NCBI RefSeq assembly: GCF_002250835.2
Contig: NZ_NOJY02000006.1
Location: 91,875-155,874 of the forward strand
DNA from: Romboutsia weinsteinii
Lineage (GTDB): Bacteria; Bacillota; Clostridia; Peptostreptococcales; Peptostreptococcaceae
Length of the DNA stretch: 64,000 nt
Reading direction: 5' to 3'
The notes beneath the pieces are model-generated. The model ran no database searches. It had not been told where the DNA came from and saw only the letters and a list, made by a program, of their open reading frames with translations. The translations under genes and the position numbers were made by a program. Every line of letters begins with the position of its first letter. Positions within the stretch are counted from its first letter, which is position 1. Shown in pieces: positions 27,587-36,523 of this stretch.

Positions 27587-27655
27587 ACCTAAATCAAGAT
27601 ACAACGCTTCCGTCTATCTCAACTTAGGTATTGCCTGCATTATCAGTAACAATCC
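27587..27655 (-). promoter_or_regulatory. RAT antiterminator and terminator in the glcT leader
   Basis: The minus strand reads GGATTGTTACTGATAATGCA then GGCAATACCT (27626-27655), a near-textbook LicT-type RAT. It overlaps the 5' arm of a terminator (27615-27629 with 27587-27601; outer ACCTAA/TTAGGT pairs), which is followed by TTTTTTATT. The two structures are mutually exclusive. Confidence 0.88.
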
Positions 27656-27677
27656 GATCTATTAAACTATATACTTA

Positions 27678-27706
27678 ATTTTATTATAATCTTTTACGTG
27701 TGTCAA
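27678..27706 (-). promoter_or_regulatory. Promoter of glcT
   Basis: The minus strand carries TTGACA (27701-27706), 17 bases and TAAAAT (27678-27683), a good vegetative-sigma promoter. Transcription should begin close to the RAT sequence. Confidence 0.7.
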
Positions 27707-27752
27707 GGAGATTTTGAAAGCTTTTTCCCAGAAAATTCTTATTAATAAAAAA

Positions 27753-27786
27753 CTAGGTAAAATAATAAAAATATTATCTTACCTAG
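27753..27786 (-). terminator. Terminator of the GGDEF-EAL gene
   Basis: CTAGGTAAAATAAT and ATTATCTTACCTAG pair over 14 bp with one mismatch; on the minus strand the hairpin is followed by TTTTTTATT. Confidence 0.82.
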
Positions 27787-27799
27787 ACATTTTAGTTTA

Positions 27800-30019
27800 T
27801 TATTTATTTTTTATCATATGCTCAAACTCCAAGCTATCTACAGGCCTTGCAAAAACAAATCCTTGTATAATATCACACTTCGTATGCTTTAATATTTGTA
27901 CTTGTTCAAGATTCTCTACACCCTCACATACAACTTCTAATCCAAGTTTTTTTGATAGCTCAATTATAGTAGCTACCATTTCTTTACTCTTCAAATCATT
28001 TTCTATATCTGATACAAGAGTTCTATCTATTTTTAAAATATCAATGTCTACTAACTTTAAATTACTAAGAGTAGAATTACCCGTTCCAAAATCATCCATA
28101 GATATTGCTATGCCTAGGGATTTTATATCTTTAATCTTTCTATTTATAAAATCTACATCATTAAGTGCAGTAGTTTCCGTGATTTCAATTTCTATTAATT
28201 TAGAATCTACACCATACTTCTCAACTGTGTTTTGTAAAAACTGTCTTAAATCAGGTTGATATAGTTCTACTCTGGATAAGTTTATAGATATCGGAACTAA
28301 ATCATAACTATTATGCTTCCACTCACTTAATTTCTTACAGACATGTTCAAATACCCATCTTCCAATTAAGTTAATATCTCCGCTCTTTTCAGCTATAGGT
28401 ATAAACTTACATGGGCTTATCATTCCCATATCAGTGTGATTCCACCTAATTAGAGCTTCTGCTCCAACTATTTTACTTCCATCAATATTAAACTTTGCCT
28501 GATAATACACTGAGAACTCATTGTTTTTAATACCTGTAGCTATATCCTGTTCTATCTTTATTAGGCTATGATGACATTGCTTTAGCTCCGTATCAAAAAC
28601 ATAGTAATTTTGATTTTGAATTATTTTTGCTTTTGTCCTTGCTAAGTTTGCATTATCAATAAATCTTTTAATATCTATATTTTCATCTTCAATAAAATAA
28701 ATACCTATAGATGCTTTTATATTAATTTTCTTATCCTCAAACTCAACATTAGCTATCTCATTATTAATAAGCTTTACTATCCTTAATATATCTTTTTCAT
28801 CATTATCTAAGCATAGCATTATTCCAAATAAGTCATTTGAAAACTTTCCATAGACTGTATTTTCTCCCATATGATTCCTTATATTATCTGCTATTGCCTT
28901 TAATATTTCATCTCCAGTATGGTATCCATGTACATCATTGATTATTTTAAATCTATCTATATCAAAACTTATAATTGCATATTTAGATATATTACTTCTT
29001 ATAATAAAATCTTTAGCTTCTATTAAAAATCGCTTATAGTTATTTATTCCCGTTAAATGGTCTTCAAATGCCAATTTTTCTAGCTTTCTTTGGTTAATTT
29101 TTTTTATCCTAGATATGTATAAATGTATAATTACTCCTATCGATATAACCAGTATTATTGATATTTTAATAATCTTATCTATATTATTTGCATTGTATAA
29201 AAAATCTTTAGCGGGAATAGATGTGACAACATACCATCCCTTGCTTGTTTTTATTCTACTGTAACCTACATATCTATACTCATTATCAATGTAGATTTTT
29301 TCTAATCCATGATCTGCATATCTTTTTATATCATCTTTTATTCTTTTATTGCTAGGATCACCTGATGATGTTACTTTTAATAAATTTTTATTCATAATGT
29401 CTTCGTCATAAGATAGAATTACATTACCCTCATTATCAATTATAACTAAATTTCCTCTATCACTATATATTTCTAAGTTAATTTTATTAGTTATATCTTC
29501 TATAGTGTTACTTCCAAATACCATACCTATAATATTTTCTTCTTGGTATAATGGTTTCGAGTATGTTATATAATGTAATCCATCTACATCACTTTTTACA
29601 GGTTTTGATACATATGTTTTTCCTAAGATAGCATTTTTAAAGTACTCTTCATTTGATACATTATTAGTACTATTTTTAGATAATACTTGCCCCTGCTTAT
29701 TTACAAAATGTATATTCTTAACCAAACTATTTTTATTGTCTAACTGTTTTTCTATTATACTATGTATTTTTTCTTTATTTCTATTATTGTACACGCTTAT
29801 ATAGTTTGATAATATTTCTATTTCGCCTAAGCTATTTTCAATACTTTTATCTATGTTTTCAGATATATATGACGTTATTTGAGTAATATTTTGCATTGTT
29901 TGCTGAGATAAAGTCCCCTTTATCTCTATAAAAAATATTGCTCCTATTAAACTCAGAATAAAAACTATCACTGTTGCCTGTACTACTAGTTTATATTTAA
30001 ATACATGTTTTGATGTCAT
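27800..30019 (-). CDS. Membrane GGDEF-EAL protein: predicted c-di-GMP phosphodiesterase with degenerate GGDEF
   Basis: This protein has 739 residues. Two membrane helices (about 8-33 and 283-302) flank a dCache-like extracellular sensor containing HYITYSKPLYQEENIIGMVFG. The GGDEF domain (about 310-475) has SNDLF at 394-398 in place of GGDEF, so cyclase activity is unlikely. The EAL domain keeps EAL at 521-523, the Asn of ISINLSR, EIEITETTAL, DDFGTG at 642-647, the Lys of DILKIDRTL and EGVEN, so phosphodiesterase activity is expected. The degenerate GGDEF may bind GTP as an allosteric input, as in other such hybrids. A 21-bp tandem repeat lies about 180 bp upstream. Confidence 0.9.
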   Translation of the reverse strand: MTSKHVFKYKLVVQATVIVFILSLIGAIFFIEIKGTLSQQTMQNITQITSYISENIDKSIENSLGEIEILSNYISVYNNRNKEKIHSIIEKQLDNKNSLVKNIHFVNKQGQVLSKNSTNNVSNEEYFKNAILGKTYVSKPVKSDVDGLHYITYSKPLYQEENIIGMVFGSNTIEDITNKINLEIYSDRGNLVIIDNEGNVILSYDEDIMNKNLLKVTSSGDPSNKRIKDDIKRYADHGLEKIYIDNEYRYVGYSRIKTSKGWYVVTSIPAKDFLYNANNIDKIIKISIILVISIGVIIHLYISRIKKINQRKLEKLAFEDHLTGINNYKRFLIEAKDFIIRSNISKYAIISFDIDRFKIINDVHGYHTGDEILKAIADNIRNHMGENTVYGKFSNDLFGIMLCLDNDEKDILRIVKLINNEIANVEFEDKKINIKASIGIYFIEDENIDIKRFIDNANLARTKAKIIQNQNYYVFDTELKQCHHSLIKIEQDIATGIKNNEFSVYYQAKFNIDGSKIVGAEALIRWNHTDMGMISPCKFIPIAEKSGDINLIGRWVFEHVCKKLSEWKHNSYDLVPISINLSRVELYQPDLRQFLQNTVEKYGVDSKLIEIEITETTALNDVDFINRKIKDIKSLGIAISMDDFGTGNSTLSNLKLVDIDILKIDRTLVSDIENDLKSKEMVATIIELSKKLGLEVVCEGVENLEQVQILKHTKCDIIQGFVFARPVDSLEFEHMIKNK

Positions 30020-30195
30020 TTAACTCTCCCCTACTAGTTTACTAATTATGTTCTAACATCTATATATAAAACCTTAATTTGATAACTTAGTATTACATTT
30101 CAGTTTAAATTATCTACCTATATCCTCAGATGTTATAGTTTATTACCTATTAATAATATATCACAATTTTTACCAAAATACTTTTCATTTATAAG
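30020..30195. other. AT-rich upstream region of the GGDEF-EAL gene
   Basis: Together with the tandem repeat and the nifJ terminator, this fills a gap of about 350 bp. I see no ORF and no promoter strong enough to name; the promoter of the GGDEF-EAL gene must lie here or within the repeat. Confidence 0.5.
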
Positions 30196-30248
30196 CATTT
30201 GTTAAGATTCAATAAACATTTGTTAAGATTCAATAAACATTTGTTAAG
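30196..30248. repeat. 21-bp tandem repeat, about 2.5 copies
   Basis: CATTTGTTAAGATTCAATAA plus A is repeated exactly at 30196 and 30217, with a partial third copy (CATTTGTTAAG) at 30238. The period of 21 bp is two helical turns, and each copy contains TTGTTAA. It lies upstream of the GGDEF-EAL gene and downstream of the nifJ terminator, so it may be a binding array. Confidence 0.8.
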
Positions 30249-30320
30249 TTTTTTAATTAAGTAACTTATCGTCAAATCATTCAAACTAGCCATTTCAAAA
30301 CAATATTTACCTTATATCAA

Positions 30321-30347
30321 AAAAAGGGATGCTTATGCATCCCTTTT
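30321..30347 (-). terminator. Terminator of nifJ
   Basis: AAAAGGGATGC and GCATCCCTTTT form a perfect 11-bp stem with a TTAT loop. Confidence 0.9.
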
Positions 30348-30366
30348 CATATATATCTATTTAATA

Positions 30367-33300
30367 TTATTGTAATACTAAAGTATCTACTTCAGCTAAT
30401 CTCTTATAGCTTAGGTATCTATCATTAGCATCTTCCTCAGCCTTAGTGAATAACTCTTCAGCTACGTCTGGGAATTGCTTAGCTATTGCAGAGTATCTTA
30501 CTTGTTTAGTTAAGAATTCTCTGAAGCTTTGAGTTGGTGCTTTAGAATCTAATGTAAATGGATTCTTACCTTGAGCTTTTAACTCTGGGTTGTGTCTATA
30601 TAAATGCCAGTATCCAGCTTTAACAGCTTGATCTTCATTAGCTACACTACGTCCCATACCTTCTTTTAATCCGTGAGATATACATGGAGAGTAAGCTATT
30701 ATTAATGATGGTCCATCAAACTTTTCAGCTTCTACTACAGCCTTCATGAATTGGTTCTTATCAGCACCCATAGCAACTTGAGCTACGTATACATTTCCAT
30801 AAGACATAGCCATCATACCTAAATCTTTCTTTCTAGTTCTCTTACCTGCAGCAGCGAACTTAGCCATTGCAGCAACTGGAGTAGATTTAGATGCTTGACC
30901 TCCTGTATTTGAGTAGATCTCAGTATCAAATACAAGTACGTTTACATTTTCTCCTGATCCTAAAACGTGGTCTAATCCACCGTAACCGATGTCATATGCC
31001 CAACCGTCTCCACCAAGGATCCATTGAGATCTATTAACTAGATAATCTTTTCTTTCATCTATTTCAGCTACTAATGTTTTTATAGCTTCATCTTCTATAT
31101 TGTGAGCGTTAGCTAATACAACTTCAACTTTAGCACTTGCAACTTTAGAAGCATCTCCACCTTCTTTAGCATCTAACCAAGCAGTAAATGCTTCTCTAGA
31201 TTCATCACAAATGTTCATAGTTAATAACTCTTCCATATTTTGAGCTATTTTTGCTCTTAATTGCTTAACAGCTATATACATACCATATCCGAATTCAGCA
31301 TTGTCTTCGAATAATGAGTTTGCCCAAGCTGGACCTTTACCTTCATGGTTAGTTGTGTATGGAGCTGATGGATAAGAACCACCCCAGATTGAAGAACATC
31401 CAGTAGCATTCGCTATCATCATTCTATCTCCGAATAATTGAGTAATATTTTTGATATATGCAGTTTCACCACATCCAGCACAAGCACCTGAGAACTCATG
31501 TAATGGTTGTCTAAATTGACTTCCTTTAACTGTTGTAGGAGCCATAACATCTCCTTTAGGAGCAACCTTCTCTGTATCTGCTGCGAATGCCCAGTTATCA
31601 ACTTCTACATCTTGAGTACCAAGAGGCTTCATAACTAAAGCTTTTTCTTTAGCTGGACATATGTCAGCACAGTTTCCACATCCTGTACAGTCAAGTGGAC
31701 TTACTTGTATTCTATATTGTAATCCTTCTAATCCTTTACCCATAGCTTTCTTAGTGTTGAATGCTTCTGGTGCATTGTTTGCTTCTTCTTCACTAACAAG
31801 TACTGGTCTTATACAAGAATGAGGACATATGAATGAACATTGGTTACATTGGATACAGTTTTCTAATACCCATTCTGGAACATTTACTGCTATACCACGT
31901 TTTTCGTAAGCAGCTGTACCATGAGGCATAGTACCATCTTCTAATCCCATAAATGTACTTATTGGTAAGCTATTACCTTCTTGTGCAGTTATTGGTCTTA
32001 GTATGTTTTTGATGAAGTCTGGTTCATCAGTTTGGTGTTCATGTTCTGTAGTTGCTCCTGACCAAGATGCTGGAACTTCTACTGATACTAATGAGTCTAT
32101 TCCCTTTTCAACAGCTTGATAGTTCATATTTACTATCTTTTCACCTTTTTTACCGTAAGCTTTGTTTATAGAATCTTTTAAGTATTCTACAGCTTGCTCT
32201 ACTGGTATTATGTTAGCTAACTTAAAGAATGCAGATTGCATTATCATGTTTATTCTGTTTCCAAGTCCTATTTCAGAAGCTATCTTAGTAGCATTTACAG
32301 TGTAGAACTTAACATCATTGTTAGCTATAAATTGCTTTAACTTAGGAGGTAAGTTTTCCTCTAAACCTTGAGCATCCCATATAGTATTAAGTACGAATGT
32401 ACCACCTTTCTTAAGTCCTTTTAATAAATCATATTGATGAACATAAGATTGGTTGTGACAAGCTATATAGTCAGCTTCATCTATTAAGTAAGTAGCTCTT
32501 ATTGGCTCGTCTCCGAATCTTAAGTGAGACATAGTTACCCCACCAGATTTCTTAGAGTCATAGTCAAAGTAAGCTTGAACATATTTCTCTGTATGATCTC
32601 CTATGATTTTAACAGCTTGCTTGTTAGCTCCAACTGTACCGTCAGATCCTAATCCCCAGAACTTACATCTTACTGTTCCTGGTGCAGATACTTTTAATGT
32701 ATCATTGTATTTTAATGAAGTATGAGTTACGTCATCTTCTATACCAACTGTAAATCTGTTTTTAGGATTTTCAGAAACTAAGTTGTCAAGTACAGCTTTT
32801 ATTTCTGTTGGAGTAGTATCTTTTGATCCTAATCCGTATCTTCCACCTATTATCATTGGTGTTTTTTCTTCATCATAGAATGCAGAACGTACATCTAAGT
32901 ATAATGGCTCACCATTAGCACCTGGTTCTTTTGTTCTATCAAGTACGCATATTCTTTCAGCTGTTGCTGGTATTGCTTTTAATAAATGTTCATTTGAGAA
33001 TGGTCTGTATAAGTGAACTTTAACTAAACCATATTTCTCTCCTTTAGCATTTAAAGCATCTATTGTTTCTTCTATAGTCTCAGTTACAGATCCCATAGCT
33101 ATTAATACATACTTAGCATCTTCTGCTCCGTAGTAATCAAATAATCCATGGTGTCTTCCTGTTAATTCTCCCATTTTGTTCATGTATTTTTCAACTATTC
33201 CTACGATATCATCATAGTATTTGTTTGAAGCTTCTCTAGTTTGGAAGTATACATCTGGGTTTTGTGCAGTACCTCTAGTTACTGGGTGGTTTGGAGATAA

Positions 33301-33921
33301 TGCTCTATTTCTGAATTCTTTTACAGCATCCATGTTTAATAGACTTGCATAATCTTCATTTTCTAATAATTCAACTTTTTGTATTTCGTGAGATGTTCTA
33401 AATCCATCGAAGAAGTTTATAAATGGTAATCTACCTTCTATTGCAGCTAAATGCGCAACAGGAGATATATCAGCAACTTCTTGAACAGATCCTGATGCTA
33501 ACATTACACATCCAGTTTGTCTAGCTGCCATAACGTCTTGGTGATCTCCGAATATTGATAAAGCTTGTGCAGCTAAAGCACGCGCACTTACGTGGAATAC
33601 TCCTGGTAATAATTCACCTGCTGTTTTGTACATGTTTGGTATCATTAATAATAAACCTTGTGATGCAGTGAATGTAGTAGTTAAAGCTCCTGCTTGTAAA
33701 GAACCGTGGAATGTTCCTGCCGCTCCTGCTTCTGATTGCATTTCTACAACACTAACTTGTTGTCCAAATATGTTTTTTCTTCCTTGAGCAGCCCATTCAT
33801 CCACTACTTCAGCCATTGTTGAAGATGGAGTTATTGGGAATATAGCAGCTACGTCTGTAAATGCATACGAAACGTGTGCAGCAGCTGTATTTCCGTCAAG
33901 TGTTTTCATAAATTTAGCCAT
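30367..33921 (-). CDS. nifJ: Pyruvate:ferredoxin (flavodoxin) oxidoreductase
   Basis: This is a full-length single-chain enzyme of 1184 residues. The N-terminal pyrimidine domain starts MAKFMKTLDGNTAAAHVSYA and has FPITPSSTMAEVVDEW. A ferredoxin domain carries two cluster motifs, CIQCNQCSFICPHSC and CTGCGNCADICP. The C-terminal TPP domain has ACAGCGETAYIK, GDGWAYDIGYGGLDHV and DTEIYSNTGGQASKSTP. It oxidises pyruvate with CoA to acetyl-CoA, CO2 and reduced ferredoxin, central to anaerobic energy metabolism. Codon use is strongly biased, as for a very highly expressed protein. It is a single-gene unit. Confidence 0.97.
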   Translation of the reverse strand: MAKFMKTLDGNTAAAHVSYAFTDVAAIFPITPSSTMAEVVDEWAAQGRKNIFGQQVSVVEMQSEAGAAGTFHGSLQAGALTTTFTASQGLLLMIPNMYKTAGELLPGVFHVSARALAAQALSIFGDHQDVMAARQTGCVMLASGSVQEVADISPVAHLAAIEGRLPFINFFDGFRTSHEIQKVELLENEDYASLLNMDAVKEFRNRALSPNHPVTRGTAQNPDVYFQTREASNKYYDDIVGIVEKYMNKMGELTGRHHGLFDYYGAEDAKYVLIAMGSVTETIEETIDALNAKGEKYGLVKVHLYRPFSNEHLLKAIPATAERICVLDRTKEPGANGEPLYLDVRSAFYDEEKTPMIIGGRYGLGSKDTTPTEIKAVLDNLVSENPKNRFTVGIEDDVTHTSLKYNDTLKVSAPGTVRCKFWGLGSDGTVGANKQAVKIIGDHTEKYVQAYFDYDSKKSGGVTMSHLRFGDEPIRATYLIDEADYIACHNQSYVHQYDLLKGLKKGGTFVLNTIWDAQGLEENLPPKLKQFIANNDVKFYTVNATKIASEIGLGNRINMIMQSAFFKLANIIPVEQAVEYLKDSINKAYGKKGEKIVNMNYQAVEKGIDSLVSVEVPASWSGATTEHEHQTDEPDFIKNILRPITAQEGNSLPISTFMGLEDGTMPHGTAAYEKRGIAVNVPEWVLENCIQCNQCSFICPHSCIRPVLVSEEEANNAPEAFNTKKAMGKGLEGLQYRIQVSPLDCTGCGNCADICPAKEKALVMKPLGTQDVEVDNWAFAADTEKVAPKGDVMAPTTVKGSQFRQPLHEFSGACAGCGETAYIKNITQLFGDRMMIANATGCSSIWGGSYPSAPYTTNHEGKGPAWANSLFEDNAEFGYGMYIAVKQLRAKIAQNMEELLTMNICDESREAFTAWLDAKEGGDASKVASAKVEVVLANAHNIEDEAIKTLVAEIDERKDYLVNRSQWILGGDGWAYDIGYGGLDHVLGSGENVNVLVFDTEIYSNTGGQASKSTPVAAMAKFAAAGKRTRKKDLGMMAMSYGNVYVAQVAMGADKNQFMKAVVEAEKFDGPSLIIAYSPCISHGLKEGMGRSVANEDQAVKAGYWHLYRHNPELKAQGKNPFTLDSKAPTQSFREFLTKQVRYSAIAKQFPDVAEELFTKAEEDANDRYLSYKRLAEVDTLVLQ

Positions 33922-33985
33922 AATTATGTATCCTCCTTATATATTGCTCCAATCATACTGATTATCTAAAGTGCAATAAATATTT

Positions 33986-34004
33986 GTGTGTACAAAAGAC
34001 ACAC
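33986..34004. promoter_or_regulatory. Small inverted repeat upstream of nifJ
   Basis: GTGTGT and ACACAC arms flank ACAAAAG about 65 bp upstream of the nifJ start. It could be an operator or part of the leader. I could not match it to a known regulator, and no clear -35/-10 pair was found next to it. Confidence 0.3.
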
Positions 34005-34198
34005 TATCTTTACAACACTTCTACAGTAATAGGAAAAAAACCTTCTTATATTTTGAAATTAATAATATATTTAAGTTTTTTGTTGAAAGAACTAAAATAT
34101 ATTAAATATTTTTTCTATCCTTAACATAATATATACCCATTAATTCTCATTCTAAACTGAAATGTCGAATTATACACTTTTATGAGTATGATTATTTC

Positions 34199-34873
34199 TT
34201 AATATCCGCTACCAGCTTCATCTGAACCATTAGCTATAGCTATTGATGCACTTGCACCTATTCTACTTGCTCCAGCTTCGATAACAGCTATTGCATCTTT
34301 TTCACATCTTACTCCACCAGAAGCTTTAACTCCTATTTCACTTCCTACAGTATCTCTCATAATCTTTATGTCAGCTGGAGTTGATCCACCTGTACCAAAT
34401 CCTGTAGAAGTTTTTACATAATCAGTTCCCGCTTTTACTGCTACTTCACATGCTTTTATTTTTTCTTCATCAGTTAAATAACAAGTTTCTATTATTACTT
34501 TAACTAAAGCTTTTTTATCTGCTGCATCTACTACAGCTTTTATATCTTCAAATACTAAATCATAGTTTTTATCTTTTAAAGCACCTATATTTATTACCAT
34601 ATCTACTTCATCTGCACCTTTAGCTATAGCATCTTTAGTTTCAAATGCCTTCACTTCTGGCGTATTAGCTCCTAGAGGGAATCCTATAACTGTACAAACT
34701 TTTACATCTGATCCTTCTAATTCTTTTTTTGCTAATTGTATATGAGTTGGGTTTATACATACTGAAAAAAATCCGTGTTCTTTTGCTTCACTACATATCT
34801 TCACAACTTCTTCTTTAGTTGTAAATGCCTTTAATATAGTATGGTCGATCATGTTAGCTATCTTGTTGTTCAT
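34199..34873 (-). CDS. deoC: Deoxyribose-phosphate aldolase DeoC
   Basis: At 224 residues this matches class I Deo[11 protein letters not shown] at the N-terminus, [48 protein letters not shown] and [14 protein letters not shown] (Schiff-base lysine) are all present, as is VKASGGVRC. The C-terminus is short (GSDEAGSGY). It splits 2-deoxyribose-5-phosphate into glyceraldehyde-3-phosphate and acetaldehyde. The usual partners for deoxynucleoside use (deoA/deoD/deoB) are not adjacent; it is a single gene between nifJ and a divergent HxlR regulator. Confidence 0.96.
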   Translation of the reverse strand: MNNKIANMIDHTILKAFTTKEEVVKICSEAKEHGFFSVCINPTHIQLAKKELEGSDVKVCTVIGFPLGANTPEVKAFETKDAIAKGADEVDMVINIGALKDKNYDLVFEDIKAVVDAADKKALVKVIIETCYLTDEEKIKACEVAVKAGTDYVKTSTGFGTGGSTPADIKIMRDTVGSEIGVKASGGVRCEKDAIAVIEAGASRIGASASIAIANGSDEAGSGY

Positions 34874-35330
34874 AATTGTTCTCCTTTAATTGTCATAGTT
34901 ACATTTTATTCCATGAATATCTTATCACATAGAAGAAACTATTTAAATGCCTAATTAGAGCTAATTAAATAGTAATAATATTTATATTATTTCTAACATA
35001 ATTTAATTATCCGGTTTATTTTTTCCTTGATAGCATTTAAAATTCATAGTTTGGGCATTTTTTATTTTCTTATTGTTGAATCTTGTATACACCCTTATAA
35101 TATATAATGTCTTTTTTTTTAACAAGTAGGCACTTTTTATATATATAGTATCAAAAAAGATACTGTATATTTTTATATTTAAAGCAAATATTTATTATAC
35201 TTAACTTTCTTAAGACAACGTATTCCTATATATATATATTTATCCAATAATTACTTTTATGGTATAATAAAAAAAGTCGATTTAAGTATATTTTTATAAT
35301 TTAGTGGTCCTTTAATGTGAGGTGTGTACA
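34874..35330. other. Intergenic region of about 450 bp between divergent deoC and the HxlR regulator
   Basis: A good plus-strand promoter pair, TTGTTG-N17-TATAAT (35073-35101), lies about 230 bp before the regulator. A nearer extended -10, TGGTATAAT (hexamer at 35263-35268), lies about 60 bp before it. An operator-like inverted repeat, TATAGTATC/GATACTGTA, is at 35144-35167. No ORF is visible. The distal promoter could make a long leader or an unannotated small RNA. Confidence 0.5.
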
Positions 35331-35702
35331 ATGGATAAAGTTATGATATCCCATAATAAATGTCATATGAACGAGCGATGTGTTAAGTATAGAACTTGCC
35401 CCATGGTTTTAGTACATAAATTAGTTTCTGGAAAGTGGAAGATATTAATACTATGGTATTTAAGTGGTGGTTGTTTAAGATTTAGTGAAATTAAAAGAAA
35501 GTTACCAGATGTTACTCAAAAAATGTTAACAAATCAATTAAGAAGTCTTGAAGAAGATGGCCTAATAAATAGAAAAGTATATCCTGTAGTTCCTCCTAAG
35601 GTGGAATATAGTCTAAGTGAAATGGGCGAAAAAATGTTACCTCTACTAGAGCAGATGTACAGCTACGGAATTGACTATTTAAGTCCAAAAGAAAAAAGAT
35701 AA
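35331..35702 (+). CDS. HxlR-family winged-helix regulator
   Basis: From the ATG at 35331 (AGGTG upstream; a GTG at 35322 overlaps that site) the protein has 123 residues. A cysteine-containing N-terminus (CHMNERCVKYRTCP) is followed by the HxlR core: SGKWKILILWYLSGGCLRFSE, KRKLPDVTQKMLTNQLRSLE, EEDGLINRKVYPVVPPKVEY and SEMGEKMLPLL. Members respond to aldehydes, oxidants or quinones, often through the N-terminal cysteine. It is divergent from deoC, whose product acetaldehyde is a possible but unproven link. Confidence 0.9.
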   Translation: MDKVMISHNKCHMNERCVKYRTCPMVLVHKLVSGKWKILILWYLSGGCLRFSEIKRKLPDVTQKMLTNQLRSLEEDGLINRKVYPVVPPKVEYSLSEMGEKMLPLLEQMYSYGIDYLSPKEKR

Positions 35703-35707
35703 ACATA

Positions 35708-35757
35708 AAATGCTTTATAATATAATTTTTTTAAAAATTATATTATAAAGCATTTTT
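35708..35757 (+). terminator. Terminator of the HxlR gene
   Basis: A perfect 24-bp stem with a two-base loop (outer bases AAAATGCTTTATAATAT / ATATTATAAAGCATTTT) is followed by T residues. It is unusually long. Confidence 0.88.
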
Positions 35758-35773
35758 TACTTACAAAAATACG

Positions 35774-35804
35774 AAAAAGGCATGTGCAATGCACATACCT
35801 TTTA
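35774..35804 (-). terminator. Terminator of pduL
   Basis: AAAAGGCATGTGC and GCACATACCTTTT pair with one C-A mismatch, 50 bp downstream of the pduL stop on the minus strand. Confidence 0.75.
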
Positions 35805-35854
35805 ATATATTAAGGTTTTGAAATTATAATTAATATTAAAATTAGATACACTAA

Positions 35855-36421
35855 TTATTTTATTAATTCAACTTCTTCTCCATTTTTAACTCCTGCAGCG
35901 TTTCCTTCTTCAACATCAACGTGCATTTCTAAAGCGAAAGCTTCGTTAGCTCTTACTAATACGTTTTCGAACACAACAGCTCTTGGTCCAAAAGTTCTAA
36001 CGCTTACTATTTGCTTATCTTCTACACCGAAGTTAGCAGCATCTTCTAAGCTCATATGTATGTGTCTAGAAGCAACTATAACACCTTCTGCTAATTCAAC
36101 TTCACCAGCTGGTCCTACTAATTTAACGCCAGGACTTCCTGCTACGTCACCAGATTGTCTTACTGGAGCTTTTACTCCTAATGCAAATCCATCAGCTAAA
36201 GATATTTCTACTTGTGTAGATGGTCTTGCTGGTCCTAAAACTCTAACACCTTTTATAGTTCCTTTAGGTCCTACTAAGTCAATTTTTTCATCACATGCAA
36301 ATTGACCAGGTTGAGATAATGGCTTAAAGTGAGTTAACTCATGTCCAGCACCGAATAAAGCTTCTATGTCTGCTTGGCTTAAGTGAACGTGTCTGTTAGA
36401 TAACGCTATTGGTAATTTCAT
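35855..36421 (-). CDS. pduL: Phosphate propanoyltransferase (PduL-type phosphotransacylase)
   Basis: This 188-residue protein has the duplicated PduL beta-barrel motifs: SNRHVHLSQADIEALFG, then GPKGTIKGVRVLGPARPSTQ, ASRHIHMSLEDAANFGV and GPRAVVFENVLVR, ending EMHVDVEEGNAAGV. The two RH(V/I)H motifs supply the zinc ligands. PduL converts acyl-CoA plus phosphate to acyl phosphate. No microcompartment shell genes are adjacent, and the N-terminus starts directly at the fold without an encapsulation peptide, so a cytosolic role such as acetyl-CoA to acetyl phosphate is more likely here. Codon use is biased as for a well-expressed gene. Confidence 0.92.
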   Translation of the reverse strand: MKLPIALSNRHVHLSQADIEALFGAGHELTHFKPLSQPGQFACDEKIDLVGPKGTIKGVRVLGPARPSTQVEISLADGFALGVKAPVRQSGDVAGSPGVKLVGPAGEVELAEGVIVASRHIHMSLEDAANFGVEDKQIVSVRTFGPRAVVFENVLVRANEAFALEMHVDVEEGNAAGVKNGEEVELIK

Positions 36422-36523
36422 TAAAATTTCCTCCTATTATTAACTTTGTATACAAAATACAAAATTTAGTTACTTTTCAATACAATTATACATAATTTTC
36501 ATGCTAAAATCAAATAGTATTGT

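Noticed and set aside
30196..30248. CRISPR or plasmid-iteron reading of the 21-bp repeat
   Set aside because: The copies are directly adjacent with no spacers, and no replication initiator gene is nearby.
33986..34004. Rex operator before nifJ
   Set aside because: The inverted repeat GTGTGT/ACACAC does not fit the Rex consensus in sequence or spacing, so no regulator is named.
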